NCBI RefSeq assembly: GCF_017573505.1
Contig: NZ_JAGEOJ010000017.1
Span: forward strand, 124,001-188,000
Origin: Actinomadura barringtoniae
Lineage (GTDB): Bacteria > Actinomycetota > Actinomycetes > Streptosporangiales > Streptosporangiaceae
DNA length: 64,000 nucleotides
Direction of reading: 5' to 3'
Of the stretch, positions 50,924 to 59,946 are shown in pieces. The position numbers and the translations under genes were made by a program. Below the pieces are notes generated by a model, which made no database searches, was not told where the DNA came from, and saw only the letters and a list, made by a program, of their open reading frames with translations. Each line of letters starts with the position of its first letter. Position 1 is the stretch's first letter.

Positions 50924-53593
50924 ATGGAGTCGGCAGAGGTCGCGCGCCGCTTCCTCAAGTTCTTCGAAGAGCGCGGGCACACCGTGGTGCCCTCGGCCAG
51001 CCTGATCGCCGAGGATCCGACCCTGTTGCTGGTCAACGCCGGGATGGTGCCGTTCAAGCCGTACTTCCTCGGCCAGCGCACGCCGCCGTCGCCGCGGATG
51101 ACCAGCGCGCAGAAGTGCGTGCGCACGCCGGACATCGAGGAGGTCGGCAAGACCACCCGGCACGCCACGTTCTTCCAGATGCTGGGCAACTTCTCGATCG
51201 GGGACTACTTCAAGGAGCAGGCGATCCCGTTCGCCTGGGACCTGCTCACCCGGTCGGAGGCCGACGGGGGCTTCGGCTTCCCCGAGGAGAGGCTCTGGGC
51301 CACCGTCTACACCGATGACGACGAGGCCCAGGAGATCTGGCACAAGAAGGTCGGCGTGCCGCTGGAGCGCATCCAGCGTCGCGGCATGGCCGACAACTAC
51401 TGGTCGATGGGCGTGCCCGGCCCGTGCGGCCCCTGCTCGGAGATCTACTACGACCGCGGCCCCGAGTACGGGCGCGAGGGCGGACCGGTCGCCGACGAGG
51501 ACCGCTACCTCGAGGTGTGGAACCTGGTCTTCATGCAGTTCGAGCGGGGCGCGGGCACCGGCAAGGACGACTTCCCGATCCTCGGCGAGCTGCCCTCCAA
51601 GAACATCGACACCGGCATGGGCCTGGAGCGGATGGCCGCCATCCTGCAGGGCGTCGACAACATCTACGAGACCGACACGCTCTGGAAGGTCCTGGACCGG
51701 GCCGCCGACCTCACCGGCACCAAGTACGGCCGCGACCATCGCTCCGACGTCTCGCTGCGCGTCATCGCCGACCACGTGCGCAGCGGCATGATGATGGTCG
51801 CCGACGGCATCCGGCCCGGCAACGAGGGCCGCGGCTACGTGCTGCGCCGCATCCTGCGCCGCTCCATCCGCAACCTGCGGCTGCTGGGCGGCGAGGAGGC
51901 CGGGCTCATGCACGAGCTGACCTCGGTCGCGATCAAGGCGATGGGCGAGCAGTACACCGACCTGATCCGGACCGCCGCCAACATCCACACGGTGATCGAC
52001 GCCGAGGAGGAGTCCTTCCTCCAGACGCTGCGCACCGGCACCGCGATCTTCGACGCGGCGGTCGAGGAGACCAAGCGCTCCGGCAAGCCGAGCCTGGCGG
52101 GCGACCAGGCGTTCAAGCTGCACGACACCTACGGCTTCCCGATCGACCTGACCCTGGAGATGGCCTCCGAGCAGGGCCTGCAGGTCGACGAGGACGGCTT
52201 CCGCCGGCTCATGAAGGAGCAGCGGGACCGGGCCAAGAAGGACGCGCAGGACAAGAAGACCGGCAACCTGGACGTCTCGGCGCTGGACCAGCTGCTCGGC
52301 CAGGCCGGCGGCGCGGTCGACTTCATCGGCTACAACAACGTGATCGGCGAGGGCCGCCTGGTCGGCCTGCTCGTCAACGGCGCCAACGTGCAGGCCGCGG
52401 GCGAGGGCTCCGAGGTCGAGGTCGTCCTGGACCGCACGCCGTTCTACGCCGAGGGCGGCGGCCAGCTCGCCGACACCGGCGTGATCCGGCTCGGCAACGG
52501 CGCGGTCATCGAGATCACCGACGTGCAGTCGCCGCTCGGGGGCCTGATCGTGCACCGCGGCGTGGTCCGCAGCGGTGAGGCGCAGGCGGGCGACAGCGCG
52601 TTCGCCGAGATCGACACCGACCGGCGGCGGGCGATCTCCCGCTCGCACACCGCGACCCACATGGTGCACGCCGGGTTCCGGCGGGCGCTCGGCGAGTCCG
52701 CGGCGCAGGCCGGCTCGGAGAACTCGCCCGGCCGGTTCCGCTTCGACTTCACCGCCTCGGGCGCCGTGCCGGTGAGCGTGCTGCGCGACGTCGAGGACGA
52801 GGTGAACGACGTGCTGATCAACGACCTGGACGTGCGCGCGTTCCACACCTCGCTGGACGAGGCCCGCGCGATGGGCGCGATGGCGCTGTTCGGCGAGAAG
52901 TACGGCGACGAGGTGCGGGTCGTCGAGGTCGGCGACTACTCCCGCGAGCTGTGCGGCGGTACGCACGTGGCACGCTCCGGGCAGCTCGGCCTGATCAAGG
53001 TGCTCGGCGAGTCGTCCATCGGCGCCGGCATCCGCCGCGTCGAGGCGCTGGTCGGCATCGACGCGTTCCGCTTCCTGGCCAAGGAGAACGTGCTGGTCGC
53101 CCAGCTGGCCGAGCAGCTGAAGACGCGCAAGGAGGAGCTGCCCGAGCGTGTCTCCGGCCTGGTCACGCGGCTGCGCGAGGCCGAGAAGGACCTGGAGAAG
53201 CTGCGGTCCCAGCAGGTCCTGGCGATCGCCGGGCAGCTCGCCGACGGCGCCAAGGACGTGAACGGCGTGGCGTTCGTCGGCCACCGCGCGCCCGACGGCA
53301 CCGGCGCCGACGACCTGCGCAAGCTGGCCGTGGACGTGCGCGGCCGGCTCACCTCGCGCCCGGCCGTGGTCATGGTCGTCGGCGTGCCCAAGGACCGCCC
53401 GGTCGTGGTGATCGCGGTGACCGAGGGCGCCAAGGAGCGCGGCATCAAGGCGGGCGCCCTGGTCGGCGTCGCCGCCAAGACCCTCGGCGGCGGCGGTGGC
53501 GGCAAGGACGACCTGGCCCAGGGCGGCGGCGCGAACCCGGACGCCGTTCCGGACGCGCTGGCCGCCGTGGAACGAGCAGTTGGAGCCATGTGA
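50924..53593 (+). CDS. alaS: Alanyl-tRNA synthetase
   Basis: 889 residues. The class II catalytic core begins MESAEVARRFLKFFEERGH with motif 2 TFFQMLGNFSIGDYFKE; the editing domain has the zinc motif HTATHMVHAGFR (HxxxH) and CGGTHVARSGQLG. The C-Ala domain ends with a glycine-rich stretch (GGGGGGKDDLAQGGG). It charges tRNA-Ala and edits serine and glycine. ATG 50924 is coupled to the preceding small gene. Confidence 0.97.
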   Translation: MESAEVARRFLKFFEERGHTVVPSASLIAEDPTLLLVNAGMVPFKPYFLGQRTPPSPRMTSAQKCVRTPDIEEVGKTTRHATFFQMLGNFSIGDYFKEQAIPFAWDLLTRSEADGGFGFPEERLWATVYTDDDEAQEIWHKKVGVPLERIQRRGMADNYWSMGVPGPCGPCSEIYYDRGPEYGREGGPVADEDRYLEVWNLVFMQFERGAGTGKDDFPILGELPSKNIDTGMGLERMAAILQGVDNIYETDTLWKVLDRAADLTGTKYGRDHRSDVSLRVIADHVRSGMMMVADGIRPGNEGRGYVLRRILRRSIRNLRLLGGEEAGLMHELTSVAIKAMGEQYTDLIRTAANIHTVIDAEEESFLQTLRTGTAIFDAAVEETKRSGKPSLAGDQAFKLHDTYGFPIDLTLEMASEQGLQVDEDGFRRLMKEQRDRAKKDAQDKKTGNLDVSALDQLLGQAGGAVDFIGYNNVIGEGRLVGLLVNGANVQAAGEGSEVEVVLDRTPFYAEGGGQLADTGVIRLGNGAVIEITDVQSPLGGLIVHRGVVRSGEAQAGDSAFAEIDTDRRRAISRSHTATHMVHAGFRRALGESAAQAGSENSPGRFRFDFTASGAVPVSVLRDVEDEVNDVLINDLDVRAFHTSLDEARAMGAMALFGEKYGDEVRVVEVGDYSRELCGGTHVARSGQLGLIKVLGESSIGAGIRRVEALVGIDAFRFLAKENVLVAQLAEQLKTRKEELPERVSGLVTRLREAEKDLEKLRSQQVLAIAGQLADGAKDVNGVAFVGHRAPDGTGADDLRKLAVDVRGRLTSRPAVVMVVGVPKDRPVVVIAVTEGAKERGIKAGALVGVAAKTLGGGGGGKDDLAQGGGANPDAVPDALAAVERAVGAM

Positions 53594-53711
53594 GCGACGA
53601 TCTACGGGGCATGCGAACCGCTCACGGCGCGGCGTCGTCTGGACTGAGGAGCCTGCGACGAGGGAAGACGGCGCCTGAAGGGCGCCGTGAGCCGCTGAGC
53701 GGAGCGAGGCA

Positions 53712-54173
53712 ATGAGGCAGGGCGTTCGGCTCGGGGTGGACGTCGGGAGCGTCCGCATCGGAGTCTCTCGCTGCGATCCGAGCGGGATCCTCGCCTCGCC
53801 CTTGGAGACCGTCAAGCGCGGTAAGGGCGACCTCGACCTGCTGGCCGGGCTGGCCGCCGAGCACGAGGTCATCGAGGTCGTCGTCGGCCTGCCCACCTCG
53901 CTGTCGGGCCGTGAGGGCCCGGCGGCTCAGGACGCGCGCCGGTTCGCGGGGCTGCTCGCGGACCGGCTCGCTCCGGACGTCGCCGTCCGTCTCTACGACG
54001 AGCGGCTCACCACCGTCACCGCCGAGAGCGGGCTGCGCGCCGGTGGAGTGCACGGTCAGGCGCGCCGCAAGGTCGTCGACATGGCGGCGGCCGCGGTGCT
54101 GCTCCAGGCCGCCCTGGACGGCGAACGGTTGACTGGGCGTCCGCCAGGCGAGATCGTCCGGGGAAGCTCATGA
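53712..54173 (+). CDS. ruvX: Holliday junction resolvase-like protein RuvX/YqgF
   Basis: 153 residues with an RNase H-like fold. The first acidic motif is GVDVGSVRIGVSRCD, the second is VVVGLPTSLSGREGPAA, and the third is YDERLTTVTAE followed by VDMAAAAVLLQAALD. In other bacteria it is needed for 16S rRNA 5' end maturation. It sits between alaS and mltG, which starts on its last bases (four-base overlap). Confidence 0.93.
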   Translation: MRQGVRLGVDVGSVRIGVSRCDPSGILASPLETVKRGKGDLDLLAGLAAEHEVIEVVVGLPTSLSGREGPAAQDARRFAGLLADRLAPDVAVRLYDERLTTVTAESGLRAGGVHGQARRKVVDMAAAAVLLQAALDGERLTGRPPGEIVRGSS

Positions 54174-55333
54174 ACGATTTGGATCTCTTCTCAGACCCGC
54201 ACGGTGAGCGCGGCCCGCTCCCCGGCGACCACCCGGGCCGCCGCGACCAGCGGACCGCCCGCAAGCGGCAGAAGCGCCGCAAGCGCAGCGGCCGCGCGGC
54301 GTTCTTCTTCGCGCTCGCCTTCATCGTCGCGCTGGTCGGCACCGCGGGGGTCTTCGGCTTCGCCTGGCTGGACAACAGGCTGCATCCGCCGGACTACAGC
54401 GGCGACGGGTCCGGCAATGTCACGGTCCAGATCAAGGAGGGCGACAACGGCTCCCAGATCGGGACCGCGCTCCAGGCCAAGGACGTGGTCAAGAGCGTCC
54501 GGGCGTTCGTGAAGGTCTACGGCAAGGAGCCCAAGGCCGGCAGCGTCCAGCCGGGGTTCTACCAGATGCGCCTGCGCATGTCGTCGAAGGCCGCGATGGC
54601 CCTGCTGCTCGATCCCAAGTCGCGCTCGGGCAACCAGATCATCATTCCCGAGGGCCGGCGGGCCAGCGAGATCTACCAGCTGCTGGCCAAGAAGACCGGG
54701 ATCTCGGCGGCCAAGTTCCAGGCGGCCGCGGACCGGCCGAAGACTCTGGGGCTGCCTCCGTACGCGGGCGGCAAGGTCGAGGGCTACCTGTTCCCGGGTC
54801 GCTACGACATCAACCCCAACGCGACCCCGGGGCAGATCCTCAAGCAGATGGTGGACCGCTTCAAGCAGGAGGCGGCCGACCTCGACCTGGTCAACAAGGC
54901 CAAGCAGGTCCATCTGAACCCCGGACAGCTCGTGACGCTGGCGAGCCTGCTCCAGGCGGAGGGCGGCACCAGGGAGGACTACCCGAAGATCGCGCGGGTC
55001 CTCTACAACCGACTCAAGGCGGGCACCAAGCTGCAGCTGGACACGACGGTCCTGTACGCCCTCAACAAGCGCACCCTGCACGTGTCCTACAAGGACACCG
55101 CGGTGAAGTCGCCCTACAGCACGTACTACGTCAAGGGCCTGCCGGTCGGCGCGATCGACAGCCCGGGCGCGGTCGCGCTGAAGGCGGCGCTGGAGCCCGC
55201 CGACGGGCCGTGGATCTACTTCGTCACGACCAACCCCACCACCGGCTACACCGAGTACGGCGAGACCAACGAGGACTTCACGCGGATGAAGGCCAAGCTC
55301 GACGTGTGGCTGAAGGCTCACCCCGAGAACTGA
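54170..55333 (+). CDS. mltG: Endolytic peptidoglycan transglycosylase MltG
   Basis: 387 residues. A basic N-terminus and one membrane span (RAAFFFALAFIVALVGTAGVFGFAWL) anchor an extracellular LysM-like/YceG domain. The catalytic Glu is in LASLLQAEGGTREDYPKIARVLYNRL, and WIYFVTTNPTTGYTEY is the other conserved end. It cuts nascent glycan strands and limits their length. ATG 54170 overlaps the ruvX stop; aroE starts 14 bases after its stop. Confidence 0.94.
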   Translation: MNDLDLFSDPHGERGPLPGDHPGRRDQRTARKRQKRRKRSGRAAFFFALAFIVALVGTAGVFGFAWLDNRLHPPDYSGDGSGNVTVQIKEGDNGSQIGTALQAKDVVKSVRAFVKVYGKEPKAGSVQPGFYQMRLRMSSKAAMALLLDPKSRSGNQIIIPEGRRASEIYQLLAKKTGISAAKFQAAADRPKTLGLPPYAGGKVEGYLFPGRYDINPNATPGQILKQMVDRFKQEAADLDLVNKAKQVHLNPGQLVTLASLLQAEGGTREDYPKIARVLYNRLKAGTKLQLDTTVLYALNKRTLHVSYKDTAVKSPYSTYYVKGLPVGAIDSPGAVALKAALEPADGPWIYFVTTNPTTGYTEYGETNEDFTRMKAKLDVWLKAHPEN

Positions 55334-55346
55334 GAGCGAGCTCATC

Positions 55347-56171
55347 ATGTCCCGGGCAGCCGTACTGGGGTCGCCCATCGTCCATTCGCTGTCGCCGGTG
55401 CTGCATCGGGCGGCGTACGCGGCGATGGGGCTGGACGAGTGGTCCTACGACGCCTTCGAGTGCGACGAGCAGGGGCTGGCCGGGTTCCTGGACGGGCTCG
55501 GCGGCGAGTGGGCCGGGCTGTCGCTGACGATGCCGCTGAAGCGCACCGCACTCGGCCTGGTCGACACCGTGTCCGACCTGGCCGTGGCGGTCGGCGGCGC
55601 GAACACGATCGTGCTGCGCGACGGCCGCAGGCAGGGCGACAACACCGACGTCTACGGCGTCGTCACGGCGCTGAACGAGGCGGGCGTCGGCGGCGTCGGC
55701 TCGGCGCTGGTCCTCGGCGGCGGCGCGACCGCCGCCTCGGCGATGGCCGCGCTGTCGCAGCTCGGCGTAGGGGTCGCCACGCTGGCCGTACGCGATCCCG
55801 CGCGGGCCGGCGAGGCCGCGCAGGTGGGTGAACGGTTCGGCCTGGACGTGCGGATCGGCACGCTCGATCGGCTGGAAGACCTGCTGGCCGTCGACCTGGT
55901 GGTCTCCACGCTGCCCGGCGGTGCGGCCGACGCCGTGGCCGAGCGGGTCGCGGCCTCGGGGGCCGCGGTGTTCGACGTCGTCTACGCGCCCTGGCCGACC
56001 GCGCTGGGCGCCGCCGTCGAGAAGGCGGGCGGCGTCGTGGTCGGCGGCTTCCCGATGCTCCTCCACCAGGCCGTACGGCAGGTGGCGATGATGACCGGAC
56101 GCGACGACGTGCCGGTCGAGGCGATGCGCGCCGCGGGCGAGGCCGAGCTGGCCCGGCGCGCCGCCGCCTGA
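55347..56171 (+). CDS. aroE: Shikimate dehydrogenase
   Basis: 274 residues. The N-terminal shikimate site is IVHSLSPVLHRAAY, the catalytic Lys is in MPLKRTALGL, GGANTIVLRDG and QGDNTDVYGVV follow, and the NADP domain has VLGGGATAASAMAAL. It reduces 3-dehydroshikimate to shikimate in aromatic amino acid biosynthesis. The ruvX-mltG-aroE order is the same as in mycobacteria. It converges with the toroid protein gene. Confidence 0.94.
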   Translation: MSRAAVLGSPIVHSLSPVLHRAAYAAMGLDEWSYDAFECDEQGLAGFLDGLGGEWAGLSLTMPLKRTALGLVDTVSDLAVAVGGANTIVLRDGRRQGDNTDVYGVVTALNEAGVGGVGSALVLGGGATAASAMAALSQLGVGVATLAVRDPARAGEAAQVGERFGLDVRIGTLDRLEDLLAVDLVVSTLPGGAADAVAERVAASGAAVFDVVYAPWPTALGAAVEKAGGVVVGGFPMLLHQAVRQVAMMTGRDDVPVEAMRAAGEAELARRAAA

Positions 56172-56207
56172 CTCGGGCCACCGACTGCTCGGACTGACGG
56201 GCCGGGC

Positions 56208-57557
56208 TCAGCGGGCCGTAGGCGGGGGCGGGCGCCGTTTTCGTGCCGCCTCCTGAACGATCGTGAGCACGATCGGCAGGCTCACGCTCAGCCAGAAGTC
56301 GCGCCAGTGCCACGCGCCGACCGCGACGCCGACCAGGCTCAGCAGCGCGACCCCGGCCAGCAGCAGGGTCGTCCAGAAGCGGCGGATGAGCAGCAGCACG
56401 TCCACGCGGGGGCGCCGGGGGAGCAGCGCCTGCAGGGGCAGGCTGCGTGCGTGCGCGCGCTGGACGATCGTGGCGTCGGGCAGCCAGTGCAGCACGTCCT
56501 CGGGATGGGCGAGCGGCTGCCGCGACAGCGCGGTGAGCGCCTCCATCCGCCACCACAGCGTCCACAGCGACGAGTGCCCGCCGCCCGGGATGCCGTTCAC
56601 GCGCGGGTCGGTGAACTCCTGGCGGGTGAGCGTGCGGAACGCGCGGCTGACCGTGACCCCCGGAACGCCGCGCGGGTCGCGCAGCAGCGCCGCCAGCGCG
56701 ATCGGCAGCCCGTAGTGCCACAGCGCCAGCCGCCACATCGGCTTGGAGCCCGAGCCGTTGGGGGAGACGTTGTAGGTCTCGATCCAGGTGTGGTCGTCGT
56801 CGAAGTCCACGGTCCGCAGCAGCCAGTCGTAGGCGGCCAGCAGCCGTTCGTCGTGGTCGCCCGGCCGTACCTCCGCCAGCGTCAGCAGCGCGAACGCGGT
56901 GTGCGTGACGGTCGGCGCGGCGTTCGGTGTGGCGCCCCACGCGGGGCGGTGCCCGGTGCGGTCGGCGGTCAGCCACTCGACGCCGCGTTCGACCGACGGG
57001 TGGTACGGGTTGAGCTGCACCAGCGCGCGCAGCGCCAGGCAGGTGAGCCAGACCCGCGAGGGCGAGCCGAGCAGCGAGCCCCAGCCGCCGTCGCTGTTCT
57101 GGTTGCGGATCAGCCAGCGGAACGCGCGCCGCACGTCCGGGGCGTCCTCCCGCAGGTCACAGCGCGCGCGGGCGAGCAGGCGCGCGATCCACGCGGTGGC
57201 CTCGACGACCGGCATGCCGAGGCTGGTCTTGGTCGCCCAGCCGCCGTCCCTGAGCGGATCGGCCGAGGTCGTCTGCCGGGAGGTGAGGAAGGCCAGGCAC
57301 TCGTCGAAGTGCTCGAAGGAACGTCCGGCCTCGACGAACGCCAGCAGGCCGAGTGCGGTCGCGGTCGTGCCGGGTTCGGGGCGGGCCAGTTCGTGGTACC
57401 AGCCGCCGCCCATGCCGGGCGCGGCGTTCGGCGTGTAGGAGTCGCGCAGCACGTCGAGCGACTCGTTCACGCGGTCGCCGAGGACGGCCATGTCGATGGC
57501 GGTCGGCGCGGCCTCGCGTGGGGGCGCCAGCAGTCCGGGGAGCGTTTTTAGGTTCAT
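56208..57557 (-). CDS. Squalene-cyclase/prenyltransferase-like toroid protein with C-terminal membrane segments
   Basis: 449 residues. The N-terminal two-thirds is an alpha-barrel of prenyltransferase/squalene oxidase repeats, shown by QW-like units: IRNQNSDGGWGS, TVTHTAFALLTLAE and GGWATKTSLG. The C-terminal quarter has basic linkers and two hydrophobic segments (TLLLAGVALLSLVGVAVGAWHW and FWLSVSLPIVLTIV). A DFDDD run at about residue 252 does not sit in the usual class II cyclase context, so a catalytic acid cannot be assigned. It may be a membrane-tethered scaffold or cyclase; unknown. It is divergent from the HIT gene across a region with two inverted repeats. Confidence 0.75.
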   Translation of the reverse strand: MNLKTLPGLLAPPREAAPTAIDMAVLGDRVNESLDVLRDSYTPNAAPGMGGGWYHELARPEPGTTATALGLLAFVEAGRSFEHFDECLAFLTSRQTTSADPLRDGGWATKTSLGMPVVEATAWIARLLARARCDLREDAPDVRRAFRWLIRNQNSDGGWGSLLGSPSRVWLTCLALRALVQLNPYHPSVERGVEWLTADRTGHRPAWGATPNAAPTVTHTAFALLTLAEVRPGDHDERLLAAYDWLLRTVDFDDDHTWIETYNVSPNGSGSKPMWRLALWHYGLPIALAALLRDPRGVPGVTVSRAFRTLTRQEFTDPRVNGIPGGGHSSLWTLWWRMEALTALSRQPLAHPEDVLHWLPDATIVQRAHARSLPLQALLPRRPRVDVLLLIRRFWTTLLLAGVALLSLVGVAVGAWHWRDFWLSVSLPIVLTIVQEAARKRRPPPPTAR

Positions 57558-57566
57558 CGTTCTTCT

Positions 57567-57591
57567 ATGACTTATGTGCCCCTTAAGTCAT
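57567..57591. promoter_or_regulatory. Inverted repeat, candidate operator 1
   Basis: ATGACTTA (57567-57574), nine bases, TAAGTCAT (57584-57591): a perfect 8-bp inverted repeat, AT-rich, centred 22 bases upstream of the toroid gene start. Spacing fits a dimeric regulator. Confidence 0.5.
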
Positions 57592-57599
57592 GAATCTGC

Positions 57600-57619
57600 A
57601 CCCATCGTGATGGATGGGT
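57600..57619. promoter_or_regulatory. Inverted repeat, candidate operator 2
   Basis: ACCCATC (57600-57606), GTGATG, GATGGGT (57613-57619): a perfect 7-bp inverted repeat nine bases from the first one, in the 148-base divergent gap. A TATATC box follows (57620-57625) toward the HIT gene. Confidence 0.45.
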
Positions 57620-57705
57620 ATATCCACGGAACCCAACACATATGACGCTCTCTGGGCACCCTGAGTTACGAGGGCCTGTCAGGAGGGTCGGGAGCGAGGA
57701 GAGGC

Positions 57706-58467
57706 GTGGTCGTGCGCATGATGCGGAGGAATGTGGGGCGGGACTGCGTGCTCTGCCCGCCCCTGCGATTCCGGTTCAACGAAATGGCGAACCTTCCTGG
57801 GCCGGGTTCGGTGCTCGCGGCCGACGCGGACTTCTTGCTGATGCCCGATCTGGCGCCTTTGTCGGACGGGCATCTTCTGCTGGTGACGGCGAGGCACCAC
57901 GCCTGCGCCGGTGCGTTCGACGCGCGGCTGTGGGCCGCCGCGCGCAGGTGGCGCGACCGGGTCGACGGGATGTTCCGTGCGGCGTACGGGACCGACGGGC
58001 TGCTGCTGTTCGAGCACGGGCCGGGGACCGAGCAGGGCGGCGGCGCGTGCATCGACCACGCGCACTGGCATCTGCTGCCGGCGGGGCCGCGCCTGCGCGC
58101 CGTGGCGGAGGGGTACGGCATGCCCGCCGCGCCCGCCTCACGCGCCGCGCTGCGCGCCTACTACCGGTCGCGCCGCTCGTACGCGCTGATCGACGAGGGC
58201 GGCCGCGCGACGGTCCACCCGAGCGACGGCGTGCCGAGCCAGTTCCTGCGGTGGGCCACCATGGTCGCGCTGGAACGTCACGAGGGCCGTCCCGCGGGCG
58301 GGCCGTGGCGCTGGCAGCAGTCGTTCGCCACTCCCGGCAGCCGGACCCGGTTCCTGCGCACGCTGGAGATCCTGCGCGCGACGGCCGCCGTCCAGGCTGA
58401 GGCGAGCCGGGCGGGCACGGGTCATGCCGAGGGTCACGCCGAGGAGAGCGCGGAGAGCCACCAGTAG
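57706..58467 (+). CDS. HIT-like nucleotide-binding protein
   Basis: 253 residues. CxxC at Cys14/Cys17, LLMPDLAPLSDGHLLLVTARHH, then the triad in DHAHWHLLP (His118, His120, His122). It is longer than ordinary HIT proteins, with a C-terminal extension that is partly Ala/Glu-rich. Hydrolysis or transfer of a nucleoside phosphate is expected; substrate unknown. GTG 57706 follows GAGGAGAGGC. Its last 34 bases overlap the 3' end of the convergent PfkB gene. Confidence 0.78.
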   Translation: MVVRMMRRNVGRDCVLCPPLRFRFNEMANLPGPGSVLAADADFLLMPDLAPLSDGHLLLVTARHHACAGAFDARLWAAARRWRDRVDGMFRAAYGTDGLLLFEHGPGTEQGGGACIDHAHWHLLPAGPRLRAVAEGYGMPAAPASRAALRAYYRSRRSYALIDEGGRATVHPSDGVPSQFLRWATMVALERHEGRPAGGPWRWQQSFATPGSRTRFLRTLEILRATAAVQAEASRAGTGHAEGHAEESAESHQ

Positions 58468-59384
58468 AGCTCGCAGGCGGCGAGCCGGTCGCCGTAGCCC
58501 GCCCGCTCGATCCCGCTTCCGTAGCCGCTCGGGTACTCCAGCCTCACTCGTTCGCTCTGATGGGCCAGCACCCGCTCCAGCGAGGTGGCGCCGAAGCGCA
58601 GCAGCCACAGCGGCCTGCCCGCGACGGCCCGGTCCAGCGCCGGCAGCAGCGCGCGGACCTCGCCCGACCCCACCGGCTCCGGCCGCCCGAGCAGCCGCGC
58701 GACCGACGGCGCCTCGGTGATGATGACGTCGGCCAGTTCGAGGATCGGCACGACGTCGGTCGCGGGCAGCCGCGCGTCGATGTCGTGCGGGACCAGGTCG
58801 AAGGCGACCAGCGTGCCCGCCTCCCGCGCCACCCGCGCGGCGGCGCGCAGCGCGGCACGCGAGTCGGGGGCCAGCAGCGAGTAGCCGTCCATGAAGAGCA
58901 CGTCGGCCCGGCGGATCTCGCTCGCCGCCCCCTGGACGTCGGTCTCGCCGAGGTGCCGGTTGGGGCCGTCGCGCCCCGCGACGAGCAGCCGTACCCCGCG
59001 TTCCGGCGACTGGTCGCGCAGCATGACCGCGACGCCGTTGGTGCTGTGGTGCTCGACGCGCAGCAGGTCGCGCACGCGCAGCCGCCGCAGCTCCCGCCTG
59101 ATCACCGCCGTGTAGTCGTCGTCGCCGACCTTGGCCAGCAGCGCGGTGCGCCGGAAGTAGCGGGTGGCGGTGCGGGCGAGGTTCACGCCCGTACCGGCGA
59201 CGGTGGCCCTGGTCGCCGCGTAGACCAGCCGGTCCTCGGTGACGGCGGCGAAGCGCGTGCCGGGCAGCTCGGCGCGTACCTCGATGAAGACGTCGCCCAT
59301 CACCACCAGGGAGAAGCGCCGATCGGCGCCGTCCAGGCCGGGCCAGCGGACGGGCGAGCTGGCCGTGACCTCGGTCGTGCCCAT
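58434..59384 (-). CDS. PfkB-family carbohydrate/nucleoside kinase with altered signature
   Basis: 316 residues. A ribokinase-like fold is shown by SLVVMGDVFIEVRAEL, the AGTGVNLARTATRYF loop, NGVAVMLRDQ and EAGTLVAFDLVPHDID. The usual catalytic DTTGAGDAF appears as IERAGYGDRLA, keeping the Asp but not the exact Gly-Ala-Gly-Asp. That suggests a shifted substrate or reduced activity. ATG 59384 is used; an upstream GTG would add 17 residues. It overlaps the HIT gene end and follows the Nudix gene on the same strand. Confidence 0.78.
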   Translation of the reverse strand: MGTTEVTASSPVRWPGLDGADRRFSLVVMGDVFIEVRAELPGTRFAAVTEDRLVYAATRATVAGTGVNLARTATRYFRRTALLAKVGDDDYTAVIRRELRRLRVRDLLRVEHHSTNGVAVMLRDQSPERGVRLLVAGRDGPNRHLGETDVQGAASEIRRADVLFMDGYSLLAPDSRAALRAAARVAREAGTLVAFDLVPHDIDARLPATDVVPILELADVIITEAPSVARLLGRPEPVGSGEVRALLPALDRAVAGRPLWLLRFGATSLERVLAHQSERVRLEYPSGYGSGIERAGYGDRLAACELYWWLSALSSA

Positions 59385-59451
59385 GTCCGATTTATGCCCG
59401 ATTCGGGCCTGCTCAGTGACCCGCTGGGGACCCACTCCGCCGGGTGGCCGG

Positions 59452-59946
59452 TTACTGGCCCAGGCGCAGGAACGCCCGCATCACCGGGCGCAGGCTCGGG
59501 ATGAGCGGGTAGGAGCCCAGCTCGCCGAACGGCACCCAGACGCTCTCGTCCAGATGGTCGTCGGGCGTCTGGTGGTCCATGGTGATCTCGGTCGTCACCG
59601 GCACGCACACCCGGGCCGCCGCCACCACCCTGATCTGGGCGGGCGCGGGCTCGCCGCGGGCCGGCATGAACCACTGCCACAGATGGAACGGCGGGCCGGG
59701 ATCGATCTTGAGCCCGACCTCCTCCCAGACCTCGCGGCGGATGTGGTCGTCGAGGTCGAGGTCCTGGGCGATCTCCAGGCGTCCGCCCGGCACCTCCCAG
59801 CGGCCCGGGTGGAACGGGTCGCTCTCGGACTTGCGGACCAGGAGCAGGCGCTCGTCGGCGACGATGAACGCCTTCTGCGCGAACTGGAGCGTGATCGGCG
59901 AGGTTCTGGTCGGTGCGGCGGCCGTGCCGCTGCCGGTTGCGGGCAT
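59452..59946 (-). CDS. Nudix hydrolase with degenerate Nudix box
   Basis: 164 residues. The Nudix region reads EVPGGRLEIAQDLDLDDHIRR then REVWEEVGL: REVWEEVG is intact, but the first Glu of the box (G-x5-E) is Gln and the loop is two residues longer. The wider fold (HPGRWEVPGG, VRKSESDPF) is good. It may act on a nucleoside diphosphate derivative with changed metal binding, or be a non-catalytic relative. ATG 59946 is preferred over an in-frame upstream start. It is the first gene on the minus strand before PfkB. Confidence 0.85.
   Translation of the reverse strand: MPATGSGTAAAPTRTSPITLQFAQKAFIVADERLLLVRKSESDPFHPGRWEVPGGRLEIAQDLDLDDHIRREVWEEVGLKIDPGPPFHLWQWFMPARGEPAPAQIRVVAAARVCVPVTTEITMDHQTPDDHLDESVWVPFGELGSYPLIPSLRPVMRAFLRLGQ

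Noticed and set aside
53666..53686. ACGGCGCC-TGAAG-GGCGCCGT hairpin between alaS and ruvX as a terminator
   Set aside because: The 8-bp stem is short, has no U-tract, and alaS and ruvX are expected to be co-transcribed; left as a possible weak structure.
56790..56810. DFDDD run as a class II terpene cyclase acid motif in the toroid protein
   Set aside because: The neighbours do not match the DxDDTA context, and spacing to the QW repeats is wrong.
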